From CAZGWJ01 sp964529445 (lineage in GTDB: Bacteria; Oederibacteriota; Muellerivitia; Muellerivitales; Muellerivitaceae): a stretch of 33,281 bases of DNA. Where the stretch lies: NCBI GenBank assembly GCA_964529445.1, contig CAZGWJ010000024.1:1-33281 (forward strand), written 5' to 3'. The notes under the pieces were generated by a model. It was not told where the DNA came from. It did no database searches and saw only the letters and a list, made by a program, of their open reading frames with translations. Both the position numbers and the translations under genes were made by a program. Below, in pieces: positions 23,285-30,973 of the stretch (position 1 is the first letter of the stretch; every line of letters starts with the position of its first letter).

Positions 23285-25582
23285 ATGAGATCGAAATCCG
23301 TGGTTTCTTCCCTTTTGGCGGCCTTTCTTGTGTTCGTTGCTCTTGAGGTCCGTGCGGACGTCACCATCCAGAACGTGGAGGTCTCGAACACGACCCCGAA
23401 CCTGGGGGACACCCTCTCCGTGACCGTCACCTTCTGCGACACGACCGCCTGGAACAATTCCTTCCTCATGGCGGCATTCCACCCCTCGTCGAGCGGCACC
23501 GGGATCCTGACCTGCCCCGGGCTGGACCAGGTCGTGGTCGTCTCCAATTTGGGGGTCAACGTTCCCACCACCGCCTACGCTTCGGGATGGCAGGCTCCGG
23601 GCAACAGCGGGGGCAGTACGGCTTGTCCCGCCCGCGTCGTGACCTGGGACCTCACGGTTCCCGACACGATCCCCAGCGGGGAGACCGTCCTCGTGGTCTG
23701 CGGTCGGACGGACTGGATCGACTGTGGCGGGTCCCCCGGGAACACCTGCCGGGCCGTGACGCTCCAGTTGCCGCTCCCTCCCGCGGATTTCACGGTCTCC
23801 CAGAACACGGCCGGAGACAGCACCGTTCCCGAGGGACTCATCCTCTTCACCATCCCCTACTCGGCCGTGAACACCAACAACTTCATGATCACGGCGACGG
23901 TGCCGGATCATTGCACGCTCGTGGATGCCAGTCTCAACGCGATGCCCGGAGGCGCTACGGCCGGCAGTCCCGTGACCTGGGTCATCGGGAACATCACCCA
24001 GCGGGTCAACGGGGAGGTGTGGTTCGTCTGCCGCGTGAATCCCGGCACTCCCATCGGGACCGTCATCAGCCACCAGGCCCTGGGTTCCTCCGACGAGGTC
24101 GGATCCGTGTCGACGAACGTGTCGAGCGTCACGGTGGGCGGCGGACTCGCCCTGGCCAAGAGCCAGTCCTCCACCTCGGTGTACGATGGCGAGACCGTCA
24201 CCTATTCCTTGGCGTGGGACGTGCTGGGCGAGACATTCATGCTCAACGACCATTACGACATGGCGGGAGGCATTTTCGACGCAGGCTTCGACGGGACTCC
24301 CTATACCATCGTTCCCAACGGCGGCGTCAGCGGCACTTGGAACTTCGTGGATCCCGGGGACGGTTCCCTGTATCTCAACGCCAACGGCGGCGGCTCGTTC
24401 CCGGTGCTCCTGCGTTCAAACGGAGGGGTGCCCTGCAACGCGCCTTACATGGTCGAGGGCGACCTTTACATCGATCCGGGGAATTCCCCCGACCTCGATG
24501 CGCACATCGTCGTCCGTCACGACGGGGCATCCTCCTCCTCGAACAACTACATGGTGGGCATCTCGGGCGACCCGAATCCGGGCCACCTGTTCCTCCAGAA
24601 GAACGTGGGTGGCACCGTCACCTGGCCCACGTCGAGCAACGGCACGTCGGTCTCCACGGGACAATGGTATACCGTGCGCGTCCAGGTGAGCCCGAACGCC
24701 ACCGCCTCCTCCGTGACGATCCAGGCGCGGGTCTGGGCGCGGGGAACGGCGGAGCCCGGCACCTGGGGCATCACTTACGTGGATTCGGCGCCGCCTCCGT
24801 GCACGGGCACCCAGTACATCGGCTGGCAGGCGGCCCGTTGGGGCGATCGGTACGACAACCTGAAATTCTATGGTCCCAACGCGATCGTCAACGCCCGGCT
24901 GACCGACACGGTCCCGGCGGGCATTACCTATCTGGGCGCCTCCGACGGTGGAGTTGAGTCGGCGGGACTCGTTCATTGGGATCTTTCCGCGGACCTCACC
25001 GGTTCCGGCACCTTTACCTGGTGGGGCACCGCCGCGGGTTGCGGGGCCGAGATCCCGAACCAGGCGGCCATGTCCGGAGACAATGCGGTCGCGACCGTTT
25101 CCAATGCCGTCACCCTGTCGGTCCTTTGCGTGACTTCCCCGACCCCCACGCCGACGCCGACCGATACGGGGACCCCCGTCCCCACGGACACTCCCACCGA
25201 GACCCTCACGCCGACCCCGACCGAGACCCCCACCGAGACCGAAACCCCGACCTTCACGCTCTCGCCGACCGAGACCCTCACGCCGGAACCGACTTTCACG
25301 TCCACCCCGGACCTGGACCTCCACATCTGGCCCAACCCCTTTATTCCCGATTTGGCCGTGGGAGGCGTCCTGAAGGTCTCGCTCCTGCCCCGGGGGGCGA
25401 TCGTCCAGTTCTTCACGCTCTCGGGCGAGAAGATCAGGGAGTTCGGGGAGAAAAACCGGAGGGTCGAGTGGGATGGCACCAACGAACAGGGGACCCGGGT
25501 CGCGACGGGAACTTATTACTGCATCGTCCGGAGTGGTTCCACCAAGCTCCTGACCGCGAAGATCATCGTGGGGAAGCGCTGA
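23285..25582 (+). CDS. Secreted stalk protein with DUF11-like domains, inserted lectin-like domain and FlgD-like C terminus
   Basis: This 765-residue protein starts with a signal peptide (VVSSLLAAFLVFVALEVRA). Beta-sandwich domains of the DUF11 type fill about 25-290. Another DUF11-like domain begins at LAKSQSSTSVYDGETVTYSL (about 290-310) and resumes at RLTDTVPAGITYLGASDGG (about 537). Between them lies a roughly 225-residue lectin/LamG-like domain (MVEGDLYIDPGN, NYMVGISGDPNPGHLFLQ, QWYTVRVQV). A Thr/Pro/Glu-rich stalk follows (about 618-675), then the FlgD-like terminal domain: LHIWPNPFIPDLAVGGVLKV, RRVEWDGTNEQGTRVATGTY. ATG at 23285 gives the signal peptide; an upstream frame to 23072 does not. 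It lies 22 bases before the PorV fusion start, so cargo and barrel are co-transcribed. Adhesin or surface glycan-binding is the likely role. Confidence 0.82.
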   Translation: MRSKSVVSSLLAAFLVFVALEVRADVTIQNVEVSNTTPNLGDTLSVTVTFCDTTAWNNSFLMAAFHPSSSGTGILTCPGLDQVVVVSNLGVNVPTTAYASGWQAPGNSGGSTACPARVVTWDLTVPDTIPSGETVLVVCGRTDWIDCGGSPGNTCRAVTLQLPLPPADFTVSQNTAGDSTVPEGLILFTIPYSAVNTNNFMITATVPDHCTLVDASLNAMPGGATAGSPVTWVIGNITQRVNGEVWFVCRVNPGTPIGTVISHQALGSSDEVGSVSTNVSSVTVGGGLALAKSQSSTSVYDGETVTYSLAWDVLGETFMLNDHYDMAGGIFDAGFDGTPYTIVPNGGVSGTWNFVDPGDGSLYLNANGGGSFPVLLRSNGGVPCNAPYMVEGDLYIDPGNSPDLDAHIVVRHDGASSSSNNYMVGISGDPNPGHLFLQKNVGGTVTWPTSSNGTSVSTGQWYTVRVQVSPNATASSVTIQARVWARGTAEPGTWGITYVDSAPPPCTGTQYIGWQAARWGDRYDNLKFYGPNAIVNARLTDTVPAGITYLGASDGGVESAGLVHWDLSADLTGSGTFTWWGTAAGCGAEIPNQAAMSGDNAVATVSNAVTLSVLCVTSPTPTPTPTDTGTPVPTDTPTETLTPTPTETPTETETPTFTLSPTETLTPEPTFTSTPDLDLHIWPNPFIPDLAVGGVLKVSLLPRGAIVQFFTLSGEKIREFGEKNRRVEWDGTNEQGTRVATGTYYCIVRSGSTKLLTAKIIVGKR

Positions 25583-25604
25583 TATGGGATACGGAGGATT
25601 CAAC

Positions 25605-27671
25605 ATGGGGCTACATCGTTATGGGGTTATCCTGGCGGGATTCGCGATTTTCCTATCGGCAGTTTCCGGTTCGCACGCCGCGAAGGGGGCGGGTTCCACC
25701 AGCGCGAATTTCCTGAAGATCGGGATGGGCGCCCGTGCCGCCGGCATGGGGGACGCCTTCGTGGGCGTGGCGGATGACACCACCGCCACCTACTGGAATC
25801 CGGCGGGGCTTTCCCTCACGCGCGGCGTCGGGGTCCACACGACCCATGCCGAGTGGATGGAAGGGGTCAACCACGAATACCTCGGTTTTTCGCACCGACT
25901 GGGGCGCGACGGGTGCGTGGGCGCCTCGTTCACCTATCTGGGCACCGGGACCTTCCAAGGGGCTCTCGAGACCCCCAGCGGCGAATATGGCGGTCCCGGC
26001 TTCAACATCAGCGCCTCCGATTTCGCGGGCACGGCGGCCTATTCCCAACGATTGGGCCTCTGGCTCCCCGGGCCTTTCTTCCGCAAGACCCTTGTCGGCA
26101 TCAAGGGAACCCTCGTGGGCCAGAAGGCGCTTTCGCAGGTGGGTTACGGTTTCTCGACGGACCTGGGGTTCCTCTATGAGGCCGTCCGCAAGAAGGTGTA
26201 TGTCGGCCTGGTGGCGGCCAACGTGGGGACAAAGGTCAAGTCCCACTCACAGCCCACCGCATTCAAACTGGGGGTGGGATACAAGCCCCGCAACCTCCTG
26301 ATGAAGAAGGACCGGGCGGCGTTCTCGGTACAGACCGACGCCCACCTGGATACGGGCGTCAAGCCGGACCTGGGCGCGGAATACGTGGCCGGGTTCGGCC
26401 GCAACGAAGTCGCAATCCGGAGCGGCTATCGGATGGGCTACGAGACCGGAGGCCTCTCGGGTCTCACGCTGGGCGCCGGCATCGGGCACCAGTTCTCCGC
26501 CACCCTGGCGAACCTCAACTACGCGTTCGCCCCCTACGGCGACCTCGGGATGACGCATCGCGTGTCCCTCGACCTGCAGTTCGGGGGTTTCCCCCTTCCT
26601 CCGGAGCCGATGGTGGATTGCCCGCCCCAGTTCACGCTGGGCGAGGGCTCCCTGAAGATCTCCATGAACACCAAGAGCGAGGAGCCCATCGCGCGGTGGC
26701 GTCTGACCGTGACGGACGCCTCGATGAGGCCTCTGCGCATCTTCGAGGGCAAGGGACAGCCGCCCCGGCGATCCCTGTGGGACGGGCGGGATTCCCAGGG
26801 CAAGTCGGTTCCCGAAGGGGACTATTTCCTCAAGCTCGAGGCGACCGATGTCGAAGGCGGGACGGGCGTGACCCAGCCCAAGGGATTCAAGGCCAAGACC
26901 GTCAAGCGCCTCCAATACCAGTACGGTTTCCAGTTCTCGGGCGACCTGCTCTTCGAGTCGGGACGGGCGGATCTCCTGCCGCGTGCCAACGAGGCCATCG
27001 GCAAGGCCGTGGGGATCATCACCCAGAAATATCCCGAGGCCTATATCGCCATCTACGGGCATACGGACAACCAGCGGCTCTCCAAGACGGCGAAGTACAA
27101 GAGCAACGAGGAGCTCTCCGTGGCCCGCGCCCAGGCCGTGAAGGATTACGTGGCGTCCACGGGCGTGGATCCCGCCAAGCTCTTCGTGAAGGGCTTCGGC
27201 GAGTCGCGGCCCGTGCGCCCGAACGACACGCCCGTCAACATGGCCGAGAACCGGCGCGTGGAACTGGTGGTGTTCGGCGAGAAGACGCTGACCCCGGCCG
27301 AGATCATCGGGGAGGGGATCGCGCTCTTCAACGCGGGGCGGTATCGCGAGGCCCTCGACCAGTTCCTGAAGACCCTGCAGGCCGATTCTTCCTCCGCCAA
27401 GGCGTACCGCATGGCGGGTCGTTGCTACTTCCAGCTGAAGGACGAGGAGAAGGGCCTGAGGGCGTTCAAGCGGGCCCTGGAGCTCGATCCCGACGATGAC
27501 AAGCTGAGGGCTTGGATCGACACTTACGAGAAGACGAAGGGAACTCCCGCGCCGCCGCTGGAGTTGGAAGCCCCTTCGGCATCGGTTCCCAACCTCGCTC
27601 CCGCGGCGAGATCGCCGCAGGCCGTGATGGAGGAAGGGCTTCCTCCGGGAGTGATTTTGCCCAGGCAATGA
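25605..27671 (+). CDS. PorV-like outer-membrane barrel fused to FlgD-like, OmpA and TPR domains
   Basis: This 688-residue protein has a signal peptide and then a PorV/PorQ (FadL-type) barrel. Diagnostic is ANFLKIGMGARAAGMGDAFV followed by GVADDTTATYWNPAGLS; the barrel extends to about residue 330. A FlgD-like Ig domain with SLWDGRDSQGKSVPEGDYFL follows (about 340-430). An OmpA peptidoglycan-binding domain comes next (about 440-558): LLFESGRADLLPRANEAI, IYGHTDNQ, SVARAQAVKDYV and ENRRVELVVFG. TPR repeats (about 570-645) close the protein. In type IX secretion PorV picks up cargo by its C-terminal domain; here the barrel itself carries a FlgD-like module and a wall anchor. GGAGG at 25593 selects ATG 25605 over ATG 25584. 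Cargo-type genes stand on both sides. Confidence 0.88.
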   Translation: MGLHRYGVILAGFAIFLSAVSGSHAAKGAGSTSANFLKIGMGARAAGMGDAFVGVADDTTATYWNPAGLSLTRGVGVHTTHAEWMEGVNHEYLGFSHRLGRDGCVGASFTYLGTGTFQGALETPSGEYGGPGFNISASDFAGTAAYSQRLGLWLPGPFFRKTLVGIKGTLVGQKALSQVGYGFSTDLGFLYEAVRKKVYVGLVAANVGTKVKSHSQPTAFKLGVGYKPRNLLMKKDRAAFSVQTDAHLDTGVKPDLGAEYVAGFGRNEVAIRSGYRMGYETGGLSGLTLGAGIGHQFSATLANLNYAFAPYGDLGMTHRVSLDLQFGGFPLPPEPMVDCPPQFTLGEGSLKISMNTKSEEPIARWRLTVTDASMRPLRIFEGKGQPPRRSLWDGRDSQGKSVPEGDYFLKLEATDVEGGTGVTQPKGFKAKTVKRLQYQYGFQFSGDLLFESGRADLLPRANEAIGKAVGIITQKYPEAYIAIYGHTDNQRLSKTAKYKSNEELSVARAQAVKDYVASTGVDPAKLFVKGFGESRPVRPNDTPVNMAENRRVELVVFGEKTLTPAEIIGEGIALFNAGRYREALDQFLKTLQADSSSAKAYRMAGRCYFQLKDEEKGLRAFKRALELDPDDDKLRAWIDTYEKTKGTPAPPLELEAPSASVPNLAPAARSPQAVMEEGLPPGVILPRQ

Positions 27672-27698
27672 GCCGCCGGCGGAAAGCAACCGGGATGG

Positions 27699-27731
27699 GG
27701 GCCGCTCCCCGCGAGGGGAGCGGCCCTTTTT
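27699..27731 (+). terminator. Strong intrinsic terminator after the PorV fusion gene
   Basis: GGGCCGCTCCCC pairs perfectly with GGGGAGCGGCCC over a GCGA tetraloop, followed by TTTTT. It lies 27 bases after the stop and only 22 bases before the next start codon, leaving no room for a promoter between them. Confidence 0.93.
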
Positions 27732-27753
27732 CTGTGATCATAAAGGATACGGG

Positions 27754-28809
27754 ATGAGAATCCGGTCTTGTTCCCTCTGGGGTTTGGCCCTGGTCATCGG
27801 GATGCTGGCGGTTTCCCGTGCGGACGCGTCCTGTGCCGGCACCGGGTGCGTCTGGAGCGATCCGGCGCAGAACACCCAGTACTTCGATCCCGCCAACGTC
27901 CCTCCCGCCGTCGATCCGATGGGGAGGTCATGGACCGATCCGGCCTATGCCCCCACGGCGCCCTGGACCATCACCTCTTCCGTCGCGACCTGGGCGCCTG
28001 ATTGGATCGCTCCCTGCAACATCGGCGGGAACAACACGACTTGGATCTCGAACGTCTCCAGCGGCCTGCCCTCCACCAATGCCGATTGGTATGCCCGCAA
28101 TACCTTCTCCCTTCCGGCCGGGGCGGTCGTGACATCGGCACAGATCGTCGTGAGTGCGGACAACGAGGTGGATGTCTTCCTCAACGGGAATTCCGCGGGT
28201 TTCTTCACCTGGCCGGGACCGGGCGGGAGCCACCTCTACGAGCATTGCGTGACCATCACGGTCAGCCCGTCCTTCTTCCAGGCCGGGGTCAACGTCCTGG
28301 CCTTCCGGGTCCTGAATAACACCTCCTACATGGGCCTGACCTACGAGATGTGCTACACGACGGAGTGCGAGGAGACCTTCACGCCCACCCCGACCCCGAC
28401 CCGGACGGCCACTCCCGAGCCCACGGGGACCCCGAGCGCGACGCATTCCCCGACGATGACGCCACCACCGGCCCTGTCGCCGACGATCACGGTGACACCG
28501 GACCGGCGGCTTGAATTCATCCCGGACCGCAACGTCTTCCTTGTCCGGGAGGAGGATCCCATGCGGTTCTGGGTCCGTTCGCCCCACCGCGGCCGTTTCA
28601 ACCTGATCCTTTACAACTCGGCCGGGGAGAAGGTGAGGCATCTGGTCGGGATCGAGGACGAGGTCCCTTTTGCTCGATACTTCTATTGGGATGGCCGAAA
28701 TGAAGGCGGGGAATGGGTAGCCAACGGCGTCTATATCGCCTACGCCGCCTTCCCCGCAGAGTTGCGGCAGGCCAAATTTATCGTCCTGAAAAGGGGTTCT
28801 CGGAAATGA
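27754..28809 (+). CDS. Secreted stalk protein with FlgD-like C-terminal domain, third copy (small)
   Basis: This 351-residue protein has a signal peptide (LWGLALVIGMLAVSRADA). The head (about 27-205) is a galactose-binding-like beta-sandwich: GRSWTDPAYAPTAPWTI, DWYARNTFSLPAGAVVTSAQ, VVSADNEVDVFLNGNSAG and FFQAGVNVLAFRVLNN. It aligns with the second head module of the protein at 14968. A short Thr/Pro stalk (about 208-250) follows, then a terminal domain with FIPDRNVFLVREEDPMRFWV and YFYWDGRNEGGEWVANGVYI. This is the same layout as the other two stalk proteins, and it lies directly after the PorV fusion. A strong terminator 22 bases upstream suggests expression by read-through. Carbohydrate binding is possible from the fold; no catalytic residues are seen. 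Confidence 0.8.
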   Translation: MRIRSCSLWGLALVIGMLAVSRADASCAGTGCVWSDPAQNTQYFDPANVPPAVDPMGRSWTDPAYAPTAPWTITSSVATWAPDWIAPCNIGGNNTTWISNVSSGLPSTNADWYARNTFSLPAGAVVTSAQIVVSADNEVDVFLNGNSAGFFTWPGPGGSHLYEHCVTITVSPSFFQAGVNVLAFRVLNNTSYMGLTYEMCYTTECEETFTPTPTPTRTATPEPTGTPSATHSPTMTPPPALSPTITVTPDRRLEFIPDRNVFLVREEDPMRFWVRSPHRGRFNLILYNSAGEKVRHLVGIEDEVPFARYFYWDGRNEGGEWVANGVYIAYAAFPAELRQAKFIVLKRGSRK

Positions 28810-28831
28810 AGGTGGGAAACGGAGGCTGCCC

Positions 28832-28882
28832 GCCGTGATGGAGGAAGGGTTTCCTTCCGGGTTCATTCCGTCGGAACGGTAA
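28832..28882 (+). pseudogene. Duplicated remnant of the PorV fusion gene's 3' end
   Basis: In frame, these bases read AVMEEGFPSGFIPSER and stop. The PorV fusion ends AVMEEGLPPGVILPRQ and stop. The first 18 bases (gcc gtg atg gag gaa ggg) are identical and the rest is similar until the stop. There is no start or upstream domain, so it is not a gene. A related hairpin terminator follows both copies, so the copied unit includes the terminator. Confidence 0.75.
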
Positions 28883-28919
28883 GCAAGGATTTGCCTTGGA
28901 TGTGAAGGAGAAGGAAAAG

Positions 28920-28947
28920 GGCCGTTCCCGAAAGGGGACGGCCTTTT
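28920..28947. terminator. Bidirectional intrinsic terminator between convergent genes
   Basis: GGCCGTTCCC pairs with GGGGACGGCC (one G-T pair) over a GAAA tetraloop. It has AAAA upstream and TTTT downstream, so it can terminate both the stalk-protein gene and the permease operon coming from the other strand. Its sequence resembles the terminator at 27699. Confidence 0.88.
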
Positions 28948-28982
28948 CTATTTGAGGTTCGATGATCCGTGGCTTTAACGAC

Positions 28983-29849
28983 CTATTCTTTCAATCCGGT
29001 CATCGCGATCCCCTGGATGAACGTCTTCTGGGTGAAGAAGAAGAGCAGGATGATGGGGAGGGCCGCCAGGGTGGAGGCCGCCATCAGCATATGCCATTCG
29101 GTGCCGTTGTTCTGGCTCTGGTAGAACTGCAGGCCCAGGGCCAGGGTGAACTGTTCCTGCTTTGTCAGGAAGAGCAGGGGGCCCAGGAAGTCGTTCCACG
29201 AGTAGATGAACTGGAAGAGGGCCACGACGGCCAGGGCGGATTTGGAAAGCGGAAGGATGAGGGTTCCCCAAATGCGCGGGTGGGAACAGCCGTCGATGTG
29301 CGCCGCCTCGGTCAGGTCCTTGGGGATGCCCATGAAGAACTGGCGCAGAAGGAAGATGTTGAAGGCGCTCCCGAAGAAGGCGGGCACCCAGAGGGGCATG
29401 AGGGTCCCGATCCAGTGCAGTTCCCGGAAGACGCCGTAGAGGGGCACCATGAGGACGGGGAAGGGCACCATCATGGTGGAGAGGGTGAGGATGAAGAGGG
29501 CGTCGCGACCCTTCCACTCGATGCGCGAGAATCCGTAGGCCACCAGCGAGGAGGAGATCACCGTTCCGGCCACGGACAGCACGCACACGAAAAGGGAATT
29601 GCGCGTATAGGTCAGGAAGTCGATGTATCGGATCGCGTCGATGTAATTGCGCCACTGGACGGGATCGGGCCACCATTGGGGCGGCATGACCATGGTGTTC
29701 TCGAGGGGCTTCAAGGAAGTGCCGAGCATCCAGAGGAGGGGGAACAGGAACACGACGGACCCGCCCAGGAGCAGGGTGTGCACGATCCCATGGGGCAGGA
29801 GGTCCCGCCACCCCTTCACTTCGCTCGGTACCGTCAATGTACTGGCCAT
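28983..29849 (-). CDS. Sugar ABC transporter permease, MalG type
   Basis: This 288-residue inner-membrane protein has six predicted helices and the binding-protein-dependent permease EAA loop, EAAHIDGCSHPRIWGTLILP, which docks with the ATPase. The order of segments (FPLLWMLGTSLKP near the N terminus, IQGIAMTGLKE at the end) is that of the MalG/UgpE family. It is last in the operon after binding protein and first permease. ATG at 29849 is preceded by GGAATAAGAC, with AAGGA coming from a degenerate interspersed repeat. No ATPase gene follows; a shared MsmK/UgpC-type ATPase elsewhere would be needed. The substrate is unknown. Confidence 0.93.
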   Translation of the reverse strand: MASTLTVPSEVKGWRDLLPHGIVHTLLLGGSVVFLFPLLWMLGTSLKPLENTMVMPPQWWPDPVQWRNYIDAIRYIDFLTYTRNSLFVCVLSVAGTVISSSLVAYGFSRIEWKGRDALFILTLSTMMVPFPVLMVPLYGVFRELHWIGTLMPLWVPAFFGSAFNIFLLRQFFMGIPKDLTEAAHIDGCSHPRIWGTLILPLSKSALAVVALFQFIYSWNDFLGPLLFLTKQEQFTLALGLQFYQSQNNGTEWHMLMAASTLAALPIILLFFFTQKTFIQGIAMTGLKE

Positions 29850-29863
29850 GGTCTTGTCTTATT

Positions 29864-29923
29864 CCTTCGTGCTTTTTAACGACCATTGAGGCGGTTCTTC
29901 GTGCCTTCGTTTCTTCGTGGCGG
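29864..29923 (-). repeat. CACGAAG-type repeats between the permease genes
   Basis: On the minus strand 29923-29895 reads CCGCCACGAAGAAACGAAGG then CACGAAGAA, and 29872-29863 a shorter GCACGAAGGA. Both have the same orientation; no inverted partner is present. They lie in the 80-base gap between the two permease genes of the operon and provide the AAGGA upstream of the second permease. Confidence 0.6.
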
Positions 29924-29929
29924 ATCCGT

Positions 29930-30817
29930 TCAGTTGCCCATGTAGTGCACGTGCTTTTTCGACACCTTCATGAACCAGGCCGTCAAGGCCAGGATGATGA
30001 GGAACAGGATGACGGCCATGGCGCAGGCGTATCCCATCTTCAGGTAGCGGAAGGCCGTGTCGTAGAGGTACATGGCGTAGAAAAGCGCCGAGCGCACCGG
30101 TTGGCCCGTCCCGCCCGTCATGACGTAGGGGATGGCGAAGACCTGGAGACTGCCGATGAGTCCCATGATGAAGTTGAAGAAGATGACGGGGGAGATCATG
30201 GGGATCGTGATGTGCCTCACCTTGTGGTGCCAGGAGGCCCCGTCGATGTCGGCCGACTCATAAAGCGAGACGGGCACCTCCTGCAGGGCGGCCAGGTAGA
30301 TGACCACGGCATTGCCGACGCTCCAGAAGCTCATGAAGACGAAGGCCGGTTTGGTCCAGAGGGCGTTCCCCAGCCAGTTGGGGCCTTTCAGGCCGGCGAA
30401 CTGGAGAAGGTAGTTCAGGATGCCGAATTCGGGGTTGAAGATCCACATCCACAGGATGGCCATGGCGATCATGGGCACCAGGGAGGGAATGAAGAAGATG
30501 GTGCGGTAGAGGGTCATCCCGCGGACGCCGGAGTTGAGGAGCATCGCCAGCGCCACCGCCAGCACCGTCCCCAGCGGAAGGGAGAGGGAGGCGTAGTAGA
30601 AGGTGTTGTAAAGGGCCTGCCAGAAGATGGCGTCCGTGACCAGATCCTGGTAGTTCCCGAACCCGATGAAGACGGGTTTCGTGAGGACGTTGTACTCGCA
30701 GAAGGAGTAGTAGAAGGAGGCCAGGACGGGGTAGAGGGTGAAGACCGCGAGCCCGACCAGCCAAGGCGCGGTGAACGCCAGCCCCCACCCAAGGTTTTGT
30801 CTTTCCCGTTTGGTCAT
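29930..30817 (-). CDS. Sugar ABC transporter permease, MalF/UgpA type
   Basis: This 295-residue inner-membrane protein has six predicted helices: GLAFTAPWLVGLAVFTLYPV at the start and a final helix before KVSKKHVHYMGN. The EAA-type loop is ESADIDGASWHHKVRHITIP. The family forms a heterodimer with the MalG-type partner encoded next. I chose ATG at 30817 (MTKRERQNLGW); a GTG at 30844 would add nine residues encoded by an interspersed repeat and is unlikely. The binding protein is encoded 156 bases upstream, with a 140-bp inverted repeat element in between. Confidence 0.93.
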   Translation of the reverse strand: MTKRERQNLGWGLAFTAPWLVGLAVFTLYPVLASFYYSFCEYNVLTKPVFIGFGNYQDLVTDAIFWQALYNTFYYASLSLPLGTVLAVALAMLLNSGVRGMTLYRTIFFIPSLVPMIAMAILWMWIFNPEFGILNYLLQFAGLKGPNWLGNALWTKPAFVFMSFWSVGNAVVIYLAALQEVPVSLYESADIDGASWHHKVRHITIPMISPVIFFNFIMGLIGSLQVFAIPYVMTGGTGQPVRSALFYAMYLYDTAFRYLKMGYACAMAVILFLIILALTAWFMKVSKKHVHYMGN

Positions 30818-30830
30818 CAGGGATCCATCC

Positions 30831-30970
30831 CACCACGAAGGCACGAAGAAACGAAGACCCCCACTGAACCGGGAAGACGGTTTTCGTGAGTCGTCCGGAA
30901 TTCTGTTTCGCGTTTATGGATGTGAACCATCAAAGCAGTCCTTGGTGCCTTCGTGTCTTCGTGGTGAAAG
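30831..30970. repeat. Inverted pair of CACGAAG-type repeats (140 bp)
   Basis: The left arm CACCACGAAGGCACGAAGAA and ACGAAGACC (30831-30858) is an inverted repeat of the right arm CTTGGTGCCTTCGTGTCTTC and GTGGTGAAAG (30941-30970); about 22 of 26 bases match. The 82-base interior holds small inverted repeats (GACG...CGTC, ATGG...CCAT). It lies between the binding protein and first permease in a likely single transcript, so the RNA could fold into a large hairpin that protects or ends part of the message. Confidence 0.72.
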
Positions 30971-30973
30971 CCG

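Noticed and set aside
28975..29886. Alternative minus-strand frame over the second permease gene
   Set aside because: It is Arg/His/Pro-rich, while the overlapping frame 28983-29849 has six helices and the EAA loop.
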